NCBI RefSeq assembly: GCF_024509525.1
Contig: NZ_JAMWEM010000001.1
Location: 248,001 to 312,000, forward strand
DNA length: 64,000 nucleotides
Origin: Streptococcus suis
GTDB taxonomy: Bacteria > Bacillota > Bacilli > Lactobacillales > Streptococcaceae
Reading direction: 5' to 3'
Positions 28,198 to 38,900 of the stretch are shown here, one piece after another (the stretch's first letter is position 1; each line of letters opens with the position of its first letter). Made by a program: the position numbers and the translations under genes. The notes under the pieces are model-generated. The model had not been told where the DNA came from. It saw nothing but the letters and a program-made list of their open reading frames with translations, and ran no database searches.

Positions 28198-28860
28198 CTA
28201 CAAGTAATAGTAAGCCAAAAAGGCCCAAGCATTATTGATAAAATGAACTGCCATAGGATAGATGAGGTAATCCGTCTTATAATACAGGTACCCATACAGG
28301 AAACCTGGAAGGGAATACAAAACCCAAGAGCCCAAGTCCGTTGGTCCATGTAAAAGGGCAAAAATCAAACCGGATACTACAATCCCCAAGATCTTGTACT
28401 TTTCGAATAACTTTTTGAATAGATAGCCTCTGACAATTATCTCCTCTGAAACAGCAGGCAAACAAACAAAATGGATAAAGGCTAACCAAGCGGGTATCTT
28501 CTCCAAAATCGTTTCAATATCCATCTGATTGGCGGTATCCTCAATTCCTTGAAGATCCATGATAAAATAACCCAACTTTTTACTTAAATAAATCCCTGAA
28601 AAGGTTAGTACTACTAATCCCAATCCCTTCCAGGTCAGGAATTTTCTATCCCAAATGGCAAGCCCTTTCCTTTCTGCCAACCAACACATAAAGACCATAA
28701 GTCCAATAGAAGATAGGCCTGCAGTCCATTGAGCGACTGGCGAGACAGATGAATCCAATATTAAATCTGGAATAACAGTAAGGATTAACAAACCGAACAC
28801 TCTCAGCAAAATCCAAAATTTTTGACCAAGCCATTTCAATCCTTTACTGAATGTTTCCAT
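28198..28860 (-). CDS. CPBP family intramembrane metalloprotease, copy 1
   Basis: About 220 residues, same layout as its neighbour: N-terminal KGLKWLGQKFWILLRVFG, then several membrane spans, EEIIVRGYLFKKLFEKYK, FALLHGPTDLG and HFINNAW. The ATG at 28860 has AAGGAG seven bases upstream. Long identical stretches with copy 2 around motifs 1 and 2 point to tandem duplication or later gene conversion. Confidence 0.87.
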   Translation of the reverse strand: METFSKGLKWLGQKFWILLRVFGLLILTVIPDLILDSSVSPVAQWTAGLSSIGLMVFMCWLAERKGLAIWDRKFLTWKGLGLVVLTFSGIYLSKKLGYFIMDLQGIEDTANQMDIETILEKIPAWLAFIHFVCLPAVSEEIIVRGYLFKKLFEKYKILGIVVSGLIFALLHGPTDLGSWVLYSLPGFLYGYLYYKTDYLIYPMAVHFINNAWAFLAYYYL

Positions 28861-28968
28861 ATCAATCTCCTTTTTCGATACACAACAAAACAATTATTTT
28901 ATTTAATTATGTATTGTTTTAATAAGACAATTTTACAACAATGCAGTCGTTTTGTCAATAAAACCAAG

Positions 28969-28986
28969 AAAAAATACTAGGTCTTC

Positions 28987-28998
<12 letters not shown>
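28969..28998 (-). terminator. Terminator of the fab-acc cluster
   Basis: On the minus strand AGAAAATACTAG-loop-CTAGTATTTTTT, overlapping the accA stop codon. Confidence 0.85.
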
Positions 28999-30632
<1,634 letters not shown>

Positions 30633-30637
30633 CTAGT

Positions 30638-32011
30638 TTACTTTTTTAGATCTTCTTGATAGCGGGGTAAAAATTCCTCCATAAGATAGGCAGTATCGTA
30701 GTCACCTGCCACCACTCGCTTGTCGGAAATCAAGTCCAGCTGGAAGTCTGTATTGGTCACCACTCCGTCAATTTCCAATTCATAGAGGGCGCGTTGCATC
30801 TTCATCAGGGCTTCAAAACGATTTTCCCCATGCACGATAACCTTAGCAATCATAGAATCATAATATGGCGGAATGGTGTAGCCTGGATAAACAGCGGAAT
30901 CTACACGCAAACCAACGCCTCCGCTTGGCAGGTAGAGATTGGAAATCTTACCCGGACTTGGTGCGAAGTTGAAGGCTGGATTTTCAGCATTGATGCGGCA
31001 TTCAATGGCATGACCAGTAATCTTCACATCTTCTTGTCGGACACTGAGTTCCTGACCAGCCGCAATCTTGATTTGCTCCTTGACAATATCCACACCAGTG
31101 ACAAATTCGGTAACAGGATGTTCCACCTGCACCCGTGTGTTCATTTCCATGAAGTAAAATTCGCCCTTGGCTTCGTCCAAAAGGAACTCAATGGTCCCCG
31201 CATTTTCATAACCAACAGACTGGGCTGCCCGCACCGCTGCTTGACCGATACGAGCCCGCATGGTCTTACCAATAGCAATAGATGGAGCTTCTTCCAAAAC
31301 CTTCTGATTGTTGCGTTGCAGGGAACAATCCCGTTCTCCCAGATGGATGACATGGCCGTGTTGATCCGCTAAAATCTGTACCTCGATATGCCGGGCTGGA
31401 TAGACAACACGCTCCATATACATGGCTCCGTTTCCAAAGGCTGCCTTGGCCTCACTGGAAGCTGATTCGAAGGCTGGCACTAGGTCTTCGGCTTTTTCAA
31501 CCTTACGAATCCCCTTGCCGCCACCACCTGCCGAAGCCTTGAGCATGACGGGGTAGCCAATCTTCTCAGCGATCTCAAGAGCTTCTTGGCTTGTCAAAAC
31601 TTCGCCATCTGATCCAGGAATGACAGGCACTTGGGCCTTAATCATCTCTGCTCGGGCATTGATTTTATCGCCCATGGTATCCATAACCGTACCAGAAGGC
31701 CCGATAAATTTGATACCAACCTCTTCACAGAGGGTGGCGAATTTGGAGTTTTCACTCAAAAAACCAAAACCTGGGTGAATGGCCTGGGCACCTGTCACAA
31801 CAGCCGCCGAGATGACTGCCTGCATATTGAGATAGGAGTCTGTCGAACAGGCTGGGCCGATACAGACAGCCTCATCTGCCAACATAGTGTGGAGAGCTTC
31901 CTTGTCAGCCTCTGAATAGACAGCCACCGTCGCAATCCCCAACTCTCTGGCCGCACGAATAATCCGCACCGCAATCTCACCACGATTGGCAATCAAAATC
32001 TTCTCAAACAT
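30638..32011 (-). CDS. accC: Acetyl-CoA carboxylase biotin carboxylase subunit
   Basis: ATP-grasp enzyme of 457 residues that carboxylates the biotin on AccB. N-terminal FEKILIANRGEIAVRIIRAA, glycine-rich ATP loop KASAGGGGKGIR (about 157-168), and catalytic EMNTRVQVEHPVTE (about 287-300). Length and motifs are normal. Operon position fabZ-accC-accD-accA is standard. Confidence 0.98.
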   Translation of the reverse strand: MFEKILIANRGEIAVRIIRAARELGIATVAVYSEADKEALHTMLADEAVCIGPACSTDSYLNMQAVISAAVVTGAQAIHPGFGFLSENSKFATLCEEVGIKFIGPSGTVMDTMGDKINARAEMIKAQVPVIPGSDGEVLTSQEALEIAEKIGYPVMLKASAGGGGKGIRKVEKAEDLVPAFESASSEAKAAFGNGAMYMERVVYPARHIEVQILADQHGHVIHLGERDCSLQRNNQKVLEEAPSIAIGKTMRARIGQAAVRAAQSVGYENAGTIEFLLDEAKGEFYFMEMNTRVQVEHPVTEFVTGVDIVKEQIKIAAGQELSVRQEDVKITGHAIECRINAENPAFNFAPSPGKISNLYLPSGGVGLRVDSAVYPGYTIPPYYDSMIAKVIVHGENRFEALMKMQRALYELEIDGVVTNTDFQLDLISDKRVVAGDYDTAYLMEEFLPRYQEDLKK

Positions 32012-32035
32012 GATGAATCCTATCTCCTTTAGATA

Positions 32036-32458
32036 CTAATTTCCAATAGCAAAAGTCAACACCCCCGACGCAGCCAGTTTTCCGTCCACCTCTGCCTTTG
32101 CCTCAACGACCGCAATGGTTCCACGGCGTTTGACAAATTTAGCTGTCATGATCAACTGGTCACCAGGTACAACTTGTTTCTTAAATTTAACCTTGTCCAT
32201 GCCGGCATAAAAGACCAGCTTGCCCTTGTTTTCTTCCTTTGATAACTCCAAGACACCTGCGGTTTGAGCCAAAGCCTCCATGATGAGAACACCTGGCATA
32301 ACAGGATAGTCGGGGAAATGCCCGTTGAAGAAGGGCTCGTTAATGGTCACATTTTTGAGGGCCACAATCTCATCTTCTGATACTTCAAGGACACGATCGA
32401 CCAAGAGCATAGGGTAGCGATGAGGAAGAGCCTCTTTAATTTTTACAATATCAATCAT
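32036..32458 (-). CDS. fabZ: 3-hydroxyacyl-ACP dehydratase FabZ
   Basis: Hot-dog-fold dehydratase (140 residues) of fatty-acid elongation. The active-site His lies in [21 protein letters not shown] (His about 47, Glu about 61). It overlaps accB by 4 bases. With FabM it determines the split to unsaturated chains: FabZ makes trans-2-decenoyl-ACP and FabM isomerises it. Confidence 0.97.
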   Translation of the reverse strand: MIDIVKIKEALPHRYPMLLVDRVLEVSEDEIVALKNVTINEPFFNGHFPDYPVMPGVLIMEALAQTAGVLELSKEENKGKLVFYAGMDKVKFKKQVVPGDQLIMTAKFVKRRGTIAVVEAKAEVDGKLAASGVLTFAIGN

Positions 32459-32931
32459 TTGATGCGTACCAATCCTTGTCCAAATTCTACAACATCTTGG
32501 TTGGCCACCAAAATCTCTGTGACCACACCGTCACGGTCAGCTGGTACTTCGTTCATGACCTTCATGGCTTCGATAATCATGAGGGTTTGGCCTTTTTTGA
32601 CCGTATCGCCGACCGCTACAAATACTGGCTTGTCTGGAGCTGGTGACAAATAGGCCACACCAACAAGTGGACTTTCCACTACCGCACCCTCTTCCACAGA
32701 GCTTGAGCTAACTTCTACTGGAGTTCCCTCACTGGTTTCAACTACCTGTACAGGAGCTGGACTTGCTGCAACTACTGGAGCAAGCGGAGCTTCTACCGCT
32801 GGACTCGGAGCCGCTGTCGCCTGCTGGTTTTTACTGAAATGCAAGGTTTCCCCAGCATTGCTATATGAAAATTCTCGTAAACTTGACTGGTCAAACTGAC
32901 TCATCAAGTCCTTCATTTCTGTAATATTCAC
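32455..32931 (-). CDS. accB: Biotin carboxyl carrier protein of acetyl-CoA carboxylase
   Basis: Protein of 158 residues. An N-terminal segment (about 1-35) and an Ala/Pro/Val-rich flexible linker (about 36-85) lead to the biotinyl domain, with the biotinylated Lys in [10 protein letters not shown] (Lys about 122). It begins directly at the fabF stop and overlaps fabZ by 4 bases. Confidence 0.96.
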   Translation of the reverse strand: MNITEMKDLMSQFDQSSLREFSYSNAGETLHFSKNQQATAAPSPAVEAPLAPVVAASPAPVQVVETSEGTPVEVSSSSVEEGAVVESPLVGVAYLSPAPDKPVFVAVGDTVKKGQTLMIIEAMKVMNEVPADRDGVVTEILVANQDVVEFGQGLVRIK

Positions 32932-34167
32932 TTAAGCCTCCCAACGCTTGAAGGCAATCACCGAGTTGTGACCTCCAAAGCCAAATGTATTTGAAATGGC
33001 ATGACGAATTTCCATGTCACGACCTTGACCATAGATAACATCTGCCTCAATGTAGTCAGACAATTCTGTCGTACCAGCTGTCTTCGGTGCATAGGAATGA
33101 CGCATCGCCTCAATAACAGCTGCTGCTTCAACGGCACCCGCTGCCCCCAACAAGTGACCTGTAAAGGACTTGGTGGAAGAAACTGGCGTGTTCTTGCCGA
33201 AGACGGATACGATAGCTTGGCTTTCCCCTTTTTCATTAGCCGGTGTCGAAGTACCATGGGCATTGATGTAGTCAATATCAGCTGGCTCTAAACCTGCTTC
33301 TGAAATGGCCAACTTCATAGCCTTAATAGCACCCAGACCTTCTGGATGTGGAGAAGTCATGTGGTGGGCATCGCAGGTATTTCCATAACCAACGATTTCA
33401 GCCAAGATAGTTGCCCCACGTGCTTCTGCGTGCTCCAAGCTTTCTAATACCAAGACAGCAGCCCCTTCTCCCATGACAAAACCATTGCGGTCCTTGTCAA
33501 AGGGAATGGAAGCACGTTCTGGCTCCTCAGTCGTCGACATCGCTGTTAAAGCCTGGAATCCACCGATTGCAAAAGGCGTAATAGCCGCTTCTGAACCACC
33601 TGCCAGCATAACATCTTGGAAGCCAAACTTGATTTCACGGAAGGCTTCTCCTAAGGCATCATTTGACGAAGCACAGGCTGTGATGACACACTTACAGACA
33701 CCATTTGCACCGACCTGCATAGCAATATTTCCAGCAGCCATGTTTGGCAAGGCCTTTGGAAGAGCCATGGGACGAATGCGTTTTGGACCTTTTTCGTTCA
33801 TACGAGCAACCTGCTCTTCGATTTCCAAAATCCCACCGATACCAGTTGACAAGATAACACCGAAACGATCACTATCAACCGCTTCTGTATCCAGACCAGC
33901 ATTGGTTACTGCCTCACGAGCTGCATAGAGAGCATAGAGGGAGTAGTTGTCATAGCGGTTGGTATCTTTTTTTACAAAGTATTTGTCAAAAGGAAAATCC
34001 TTGATTTCCGCAGCATTATGAACAGAGTATTCACTGGTATCAAACTTGGTAATCTTTCCGATTCCAATCTTACCATTGATCAGGCTATCCCAGAATTCCT
34101 CTGGCGTATTGCCAATTGGCGATGTCAGACCGTAGCCTGTCACTACTACACGATTTAATTTTGTCAT
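32932..34167 (-). CDS. fabF: Beta-ketoacyl-ACP synthase II (FabF)
   Basis: Condensing enzyme of 411 residues for chain elongation. The catalytic Cys lies in ITACASSNDALGEA (about 161), the two His in NAHGTSTPANEKGE (about 301) and TGHLLGAAGAVE (about 338). The ATG at 34167 (MTKLNRVVVTGYG) has AGAGG upstream. About 160 bases with a BOX-like repeat separate it from fabG. Confidence 0.97.
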   Translation of the reverse strand: MTKLNRVVVTGYGLTSPIGNTPEEFWDSLINGKIGIGKITKFDTSEYSVHNAAEIKDFPFDKYFVKKDTNRYDNYSLYALYAAREAVTNAGLDTEAVDSDRFGVILSTGIGGILEIEEQVARMNEKGPKRIRPMALPKALPNMAAGNIAMQVGANGVCKCVITACASSNDALGEAFREIKFGFQDVMLAGGSEAAITPFAIGGFQALTAMSTTEEPERASIPFDKDRNGFVMGEGAAVLVLESLEHAEARGATILAEIVGYGNTCDAHHMTSPHPEGLGAIKAMKLAISEAGLEPADIDYINAHGTSTPANEKGESQAIVSVFGKNTPVSSTKSFTGHLLGAAGAVEAAAVIEAMRHSYAPKTAGTTELSDYIEADVIYGQGRDMEIRHAISNTFGFGGHNSVIAFKRWEA

Positions 34168-34227
34168 TTTCAAACCTCTCTTAAAACAACACACAAAACA
34201 ATATTAAATTCACAGTGCGTCATTGCA

Positions 34228-34325
34228 GTCTTTCAGTTTGCTTTTAGTACTAGGCAACGAGCTGCAGACAGTACTGGAGTACGGCAAAGCGAGTTAACGA
34301 AGTAATAAAAGATAAACTGGAAGAC
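34228..34325. repeat. BOX-like repeat between fabG and fabF
   Basis: A 98-base element bounded by imperfect inverted ends (about 19 bases, GTCTTTCAGTTT... with ...AAACTGGAAGAC). The inner part 'TACTGGAGTACGGCAAAGCG' closely resembles the boxC module of pneumococcal BOX elements (TACTTGAGTACGGCAAGGCG). It sits inside the fab operon and contains no frame. Confidence 0.65.
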
Positions 34326-34329
34326 TGGA

Positions 34330-35064
34330 TTATTGCATGGTCAAGCCGCCGTCAACCGCAATGACCTGACCTGTCAGATATTCTTGCTTCGCCAAGAACA
34401 CAGCTACATCCGCTACTTCTTCCGTCAAACCAAAGCGTTTCATAGGAATTTGCCCCAACATGGCATCCTTGATTTTATCAGACAAGACATCTGTCATATC
34501 TGACTGGATAAAGCCTGGTGCGATAGCATTGACACGAACATTGCGACTAGCGACTTCACGAGCAATGGATTTTGTAAAACCAATTACACCCGCCTTAGAA
34601 GCAGCATAGTTGGCCTGACCAGCATTCCCTGTCAAACCGACCACACTGGAAAGGTTGATAATAGCCCCTTCACGTGCCTTGGTCATCGGTTTCAAAACAG
34701 CCTGGGTCATGTTAAAGGTCCCTGTTAGATTGATACTCAAAACGCTCTCGAAATCTTCTTCCGTCATTCGCAAGGCCATACCATCCTTGGTAATCCCTGC
34801 ATTGTTGACCAAGATATCGACGCTACCGAGAGCCTCAACTGCCTCAGCCACCATCCGTTTGGCATCTACCGAACTAGAAATATCGCCTGAAATAGCCACT
34901 ACTTTGACACCGTATCTTGAAAAGCTATCCAGTAAGTCCTGCCCCAGCTGACCACGACCATTCAGCACCACATTGGCACCAAGGCTAGCAAACTTATGGG
35001 CAATGGCCAAGCCGATTCCACGACTTGAACCCGTCACAAACACATTTTTATTGGTCAGTTCCAT
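34330..35064 (-). CDS. fabG: 3-oxoacyl-ACP reductase FabG
   Basis: NADPH-dependent short-chain dehydrogenase (244 residues). The cofactor motif is TGSSRGIGLAIA (about 11-22); catalytic Ser lies in NLSSVVGLTGN (about 137) and Tyr-Lys in YAASKAG (about 151-157). It ends with 'VDGGLTM' as usual. It lies 9 bases downstream of fabD. Confidence 0.97.
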   Translation of the reverse strand: MELTNKNVFVTGSSRGIGLAIAHKFASLGANVVLNGRGQLGQDLLDSFSRYGVKVVAISGDISSSVDAKRMVAEAVEALGSVDILVNNAGITKDGMALRMTEEDFESVLSINLTGTFNMTQAVLKPMTKAREGAIINLSSVVGLTGNAGQANYAASKAGVIGFTKSIAREVASRNVRVNAIAPGFIQSDMTDVLSDKIKDAMLGQIPMKRFGLTEEVADVAVFLAKQEYLTGQVIAVDGGLTMQ

Positions 35065-35073
35065 GATTTCTCC

Positions 35074-35994
35074 TTATTGGCTAGTCAACAAGTCAGTTAG
35101 ACTTGCCACATCTTCTACTGTCACAACCTCAGCTGTCTTATCAATTTTCTTGATAAAGCCTGCCAAGACCTTACCCGGACCGATTTCGATAAACTTGGTC
35201 ACACCGGCTACCTGCATGGTTGCGATTGACTCATAGAAACGAACCGGTTCCATGACCTGACGGGTCAAGAGGGACTTGATGTCCTCTTGTTTCATGACCT
35301 TGGCTTCCGTATTACCGACTAATTCTACTTGGAAGTCTACGAACTCCACCTCTTCCAGAGCCTGAGCCAATTGCTCCGAAGCTGGACGCAAGAGAGCCGT
35401 GTGGAAAGGCCCCGACACATTGAGGGGAATCATGCGTTTGACACCCGCCGCCTTCAAGGCTTCCACCGCCTCATCCACAGTTGCCACCTCACCACCGATA
35501 ACGATTTGGGCTGGTGTATTGTAGTTGGCTGGGGAAACAATCCCAGAGGTAACTGATGAACAGACCTCTTCGATCAAGCTGACATCTGCATTGAGGACAG
35601 CGACCATCTTACCAGTCCCTACTGGTGCAGCCGTCTCCATAAACTCACCCCGTTTGGCAATCAAGGAAATGGCATCTTCAAAGGCCAGAGCACCTGAGGC
35701 AACCAAGGCAGCGTATTCTCCCAAGGACAAACCAGCCACCATGTCGGGTTTAATCCCTTTTTCTGCCAATAAGCGATAAATGGCAAGGGAAGTTGTCAAA
35801 ATCGCAGGCTGGGTATAGCGGGTCTGGTTGAGCTTGTCTTCCTGATGGTCAATCAAGTCCCGCACATCATAGCCCAAAATCTGACTAGCTTGGTCATAGG
35901 TGTCCTTGACAATGGGATAGGTGTCATAGAGGTCACGGGCCATACCGAGTGTCTGGGCCCCCTGACCTGCAAATAGAAAGGCTGTTTTTGTCAT
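35074..35994 (-). CDS. fabD: Malonyl-CoA:ACP transacylase FabD
   Basis: Protein of 306 residues that loads malonyl onto ACP. FLFAGQGAQTLGMARDLY (about 6-23) and nucleophile Ser in GLSLGEYAALVASGAL (about 90), with catalytic His near SGPFHTALL. The ATG at 35994 (MTKTAFLFAGQG) is one base past the fabK stop and has GGAG inside the fabK end; a longer frame to 36033 lies within fabK. Confidence 0.97.
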   Translation of the reverse strand: MTKTAFLFAGQGAQTLGMARDLYDTYPIVKDTYDQASQILGYDVRDLIDHQEDKLNQTRYTQPAILTTSLAIYRLLAEKGIKPDMVAGLSLGEYAALVASGALAFEDAISLIAKRGEFMETAAPVGTGKMVAVLNADVSLIEEVCSSVTSGIVSPANYNTPAQIVIGGEVATVDEAVEALKAAGVKRMIPLNVSGPFHTALLRPASEQLAQALEEVEFVDFQVELVGNTEAKVMKQEDIKSLLTRQVMEPVRFYESIATMQVAGVTKFIEIGPGKVLAGFIKKIDKTAEVVTVEDVASLTDLLTSQ

Positions 35995-35995
35995 C

Positions 35996-36961
35996 TTATT
36001 CTCCAACGGAAGCCCAGCGATTCGCCTCTTCACGAATCACCTTAGCCGCTCCAAAATATAAATCTTTCAAAATTTCTTCACAGGTTTCTTCTTTAGTCAC
36101 CAAACCAGCAATCTGACCTGCCATAACTGAACCATTGACCACATCGCCGTCCACAACGGCATTGCGAAGGGCACCTGCACCCAGTTCTTCAATGGATTCT
36201 GCTGAAATTTTCCCAGCTAAGAAGTCTTTTTCCGCAGCTGCATAGGCTGTCGAAAGCTTGTTCTTAATCGCACGCACCGAGTGGCCTACCACTGAGGCAG
36301 AAACAGTCGTGTCAATATCCTTAGCCTTAAGGACCTTTTCCTTGTAAGCTGGGTGGGCATTTGACTCTTTTGCAACGACAAAACGCGTTCCTACTTGAAT
36401 CGCCTCTGCTCCCAACATAAAGGCCGCAGCAGCACCAGCACCGTCTGCGATACCACCTGCTGCAATAACAGGAATGGATACGGCATCCACAACCTGACGG
36501 ACTAGGGTCATGGTGGTCAATTTACCGATGTGGCCACCTGCTTCCATCCCTTCCGCGATGACAGCATCCACACCCAGTTTTTCCATGCGTTTGGCAAGAG
36601 CCACACTGGGAACCACTGGAATAACCGTAATACCAGCTGCGTGCAAGCGTTCCATGTATTTTCCAGGGTTCCCCGCACCCGTTGTCACTACCTTGACACC
36701 TTCTTCGATAACTAGGTCAACAATGTCATCTGCAAAAGGCGATAAGAGCATGATATTGACACCGAAAGGCTTGTCTGTGATAGACTTCACCTTGTCAATA
36801 TTTGCCTTGACAACTTCCTTGGGAGCATTTCCACCACCGATGATTCCCAGACCACCAGCATTTGAAACCGCACCTGCCAAGTCACCATCAGCAACCCAGG
36901 CCATCCCACCTTGAAAAATTGGATACTTAATATCGAGCAATTCTGTTATTTTCGTCTTCAT
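35996..36961 (-). CDS. fabK: Enoyl-ACP reductase II FabK
   Basis: FMN-dependent TIM-barrel enzyme (321 residues) that performs the last step of elongation in streptococci in place of FabI. Markers are IFQGGMAWVADGDLAGAVSNAGG (about 15-37), EGMEAGGHIG (about 138), and the phosphate-binding IAAGGIADGAGAA (about 166-178). A long palindrome and a FabT box precede it. Confidence 0.97.
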   Translation of the reverse strand: MKTKITELLDIKYPIFQGGMAWVADGDLAGAVSNAGGLGIIGGGNAPKEVVKANIDKVKSITDKPFGVNIMLLSPFADDIVDLVIEEGVKVVTTGAGNPGKYMERLHAAGITVIPVVPSVALAKRMEKLGVDAVIAEGMEAGGHIGKLTTMTLVRQVVDAVSIPVIAAGGIADGAGAAAAFMLGAEAIQVGTRFVVAKESNAHPAYKEKVLKAKDIDTTVSASVVGHSVRAIKNKLSTAYAAAEKDFLAGKISAESIEELGAGALRNAVVDGDVVNGSVMAGQIAGLVTKEETCEEILKDLYFGAAKVIREEANRWASVGE

Positions 36962-36985
36962 AATTCCCTCATCTTTTTTTCTTGC

Positions 36986-37020
36986 TTACCTAATCATTTG
37001 AATGTCAAATCATTAGGTAA
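36986..37020. promoter_or_regulatory. 35-bp palindrome with a FabT-like core upstream of fabK
   Basis: Two 16-base arms (TTACCTAATCATTTGA and its complement with one mismatch) around a 3-base centre. The core ATTTGA-ATG-TCAAAT resembles the FabT/FabR operator. The full palindrome could also fold in the RNA. Confidence 0.6.
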
Positions 37021-37022
37021 AC

Positions 37023-37045
37023 AAGTGAAGGGTTGCCCCTCACTT
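37023..37045 (-). other. Hairpin in the acpP-fabK spacer
   Basis: AAGTGA(A)GGG...CCC(C)TCACTT stem with a short loop and a weak T-run on the minus strand; possible attenuator before fabK. Confidence 0.4.
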
Positions 37046-37068
37046 AAAAAATACTTTGATGTTTCAAT

Positions 37069-37085
37069 GTTTTGATTATCAAAGT
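37069..37085. promoter_or_regulatory. FabT box in the acpP-fabK spacer
   Basis: TTTTGATTATCAAAGT matches the AGTTTGATTATCAAAC-type FabT operator and is embedded in a longer inverted repeat (AATACTTTGAT at 37050 with ATCAAAGTATT ending at 37088). Confidence 0.65.
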
Positions 37086-37093
37086 ATTTAATT

Positions 37094-37123
37094 TAAGAAA
37101 AATGCTCACCAGCACTTTTCTTA
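37094..37123 (-). terminator. Terminator or attenuator after acpP
   Basis: Minus strand TAAGAAAAGTGCT-GGTG-AGCATTTTTCTTA, a 13-bp stem with one G-U pair, 7 bases after the acpP stop. It would let acpP be made in excess over fabK and the genes after it. Confidence 0.7.
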
Positions 37124-37130
37124 GCAGTCA

Positions 37131-37355
37131 TTATTTTGTTTTTTCTTCAACATAAGCAACCAAATCGCCTACAGTAGTCAAACCTTCTTCAGTATCGATT
37201 TGGATGTCAAATGCATCTTCGATTTCAGAGATAACTTGGAAAAGATCCAATGAATCTGCGTCCAAATCTTCAAAAGTTGTTGTAAGGGTTACTTCTTCAG
37301 CTTCCTTACCCAATTCTTCAACGATGATTTCTTGTACTTTTTCAAATACTGCCAT
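37131..37355 (-). CDS. acpP: Acyl carrier protein
   Basis: Acidic protein of 74 residues. The phosphopantetheine attachment Ser lies in [18 protein letters not shown] (Ser about 35). The ATG at 37355 ([16 protein letters not shown]) has AAGGAG upstream; a long N-terminal extension of the frame overlaps fabH and is not used. It follows fabH by about 60 bases. Confidence 0.97.
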   Translation of the reverse strand: MAVFEKVQEIIVEELGKEAEEVTLTTTFEDLDADSLDLFQVISEIEDAFDIQIDTEEGLTTVGDLVAYVEEKTK

Positions 37356-37414
37356 GATAGTGCTCCTTTTTGTATAAAAAATATTTTTAATCATTGCCAG
37401 AGGCAACGTATTAA

Positions 37415-38392
37415 CTAAAGTTTCAGTAGTAGCATACCCCAAGTCAGCCCGCCACCAAAGCCTGCCAAAACGACTGTCTGGCCACTGTCCAACCGCAGAG
37501 TACCTGCCTCCACACATTCTGATAAGAGAATGGGAATGCTGGCTGCACTGGTGTTGCCGTAGTGCATCATATTAGCTGGAAATTTCTCAATACCAATACC
37601 TAGCTTGCGTGCCATCTTATCCAAAATCCGACTGTTGGCCTGATGAAGCAGGAAATAGTCCACCTCATCACCAGTCAGACCCTGGCTGTCTAACAGCTCT
37701 GCCATAGTCTTGGTCACATCGCGAACAGCAAACTCGAAAATCGCTCTGCCATCCATCTTCAAATAGGGCTGACTGCTTCCTTCTTTCGAAAAGGGAGAAT
37801 GCAGACCTGTCTGGCCAGAGGTTAAGCTAAGGCCACGATTGCCGTCCGTTCGATTGATTTCTGCTAGAAAATGTTGTTCCGAACTAGCTTCTAGTAAGAC
37901 GCCACCAGCTCCGTCACCAAACAAGACGGAAGTGCTCCTATCCGACCAATCGACTGTCTTGGACAAAACCTCCGCTCCAATCACGATTCCCTTTTGGTAG
38001 ATACCAGAGGAGATTAGTTTGTCTGCGGTGGACAAGGCGAAAACGAAGCCCGAACAAGCTGCGACTAGGTCATAGGCAAAAGCCTTCTTGGCACCGATTA
38101 CCGCCTGGACACGAGCTGCCGTTGACGGCATGGCCGAATCTGGTGTAATGGTTGCGACAATAATGAAATCAATTTCATCAGCCGCAACACCCGACTTGTC
38201 TAGCAAGGATTGGGCAACCTGACTAGCTAAATCGCTGGTATCCTCATCCAGAGAAATCCGTCTTTGTCGGATACCTGTTCGCGAAGCAATCCAGTCATCA
38301 CTGGTATCCATAATGTGCGCTAAATCATCATTACTCACAACCTGCTTTGGTACATAGTGGGCAACTTGACTGATTTTAGCAAAGGTTCTCAT
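37415..38392 (-). CDS. fabH: Beta-ketoacyl-ACP synthase III FabH
   Basis: Initiating condensing enzyme of 325 residues that joins acetyl-CoA to malonyl-ACP. Catalytic Cys in [11 protein letters not shown] (about 113), His in LLHQANSRI (about 250) and Asn in [11 protein letters not shown] (about 280). Its start overlaps the fabT stop by 4 bases. Confidence 0.97.
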   Translation of the reverse strand: MRTFAKISQVAHYVPKQVVSNDDLAHIMDTSDDWIASRTGIRQRRISLDEDTSDLASQVAQSLLDKSGVAADEIDFIIVATITPDSAMPSTAARVQAVIGAKKAFAYDLVAACSGFVFALSTADKLISSGIYQKGIVIGAEVLSKTVDWSDRSTSVLFGDGAGGVLLEASSEQHFLAEINRTDGNRGLSLTSGQTGLHSPFSKEGSSQPYLKMDGRAIFEFAVRDVTKTMAELLDSQGLTGDEVDYFLLHQANSRILDKMARKLGIGIEKFPANMMHYGNTSAASIPILLSECVEAGTLRLDSGQTVVLAGFGGGLTWGMLLLKL

Positions 38393-38823
38393 TTCAATCC
38401 CTCCAAGAAATTATAGAGTTTGTAGAGTCCTTTTTTCATTACTTGGTATTCAGCTTCGTCCATTCCATCTGTAATCTGCTTGACCATTTCATTGTGAAAC
38501 CGTTGGTGCAAGCGATAGACCAGACGCCCTTTCTTGGTCAGATAGAGGTGTACAACCCGCCTATCCTTTATGGAGCGGACACGTTCGATATAACCTTTCC
38601 GCTCTAGATTGTTCAGACTAGTTGTCACTGTTCCAAGTGTCACCATCAAAGTACGAGCTACATCGCTCGGCGTCGCTCCATCAATCCCACCGATGACATC
38701 AATAGTATGCATTTCCTTTATGGAAATATCATTGAAACGGCTACTACGGAGACTTATTTCTTCAATCACCAAAACATTATTAAAAATAGCTGTTAAGTAT
38801 TCATTGATTTTTGGATCTTTCAA
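38389..38823 (-). CDS. fabT: FabT, MarR-family repressor of fatty-acid synthesis
   Basis: Winged-helix protein of 144 residues. The MarR core includes '[32 protein letters not shown]' around 54-85, ending in the [13 protein letters not shown] wing. It senses acyl-ACP and represses the fab genes. Two FabT palindromes cover the -35 and -10 boxes of its own promoter, indicating autorepression. Confidence 0.95.
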   Translation of the reverse strand: MKDPKINEYLTAIFNNVLVIEEISLRSSRFNDISIKEMHTIDVIGGIDGATPSDVARTLMVTLGTVTTSLNNLERKGYIERVRSIKDRRVVHLYLTKKGRLVYRLHQRFHNEMVKQITDGMDEAEYQVMKKGLYKLYNFLEGLK

Positions 38824-38837
38824 AACAGGCCTCCTTT

Positions 38838-38854
38838 ACTTTGATAGTCAAAGT
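38838..38854. promoter_or_regulatory. FabT box over the -10 of fabT
   Basis: ACTTTGATAGTCAAAGT, a perfect 17-bp palindrome around one central base. Confidence 0.85.
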
Positions 38855-38880
38855 ATACTCTATAAAAGTTTGATTGTCAA
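38852..38880 (-). promoter_or_regulatory. fabT promoter
   Basis: Minus strand TTGACA (38875-38880), 17-base spacer, TATACT (38852-38857). Each hexamer overlaps a FabT box. Confidence 0.88.
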
Positions 38881-38883
38881 ACT
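38867..38883. promoter_or_regulatory. FabT box over the -35 of fabT
   Basis: AGTTTGATTGTCAAACT, a perfect palindrome except its central base. Confidence 0.88.
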
Positions 38884-38900
38884 TTTTTTGAAAATAATTA

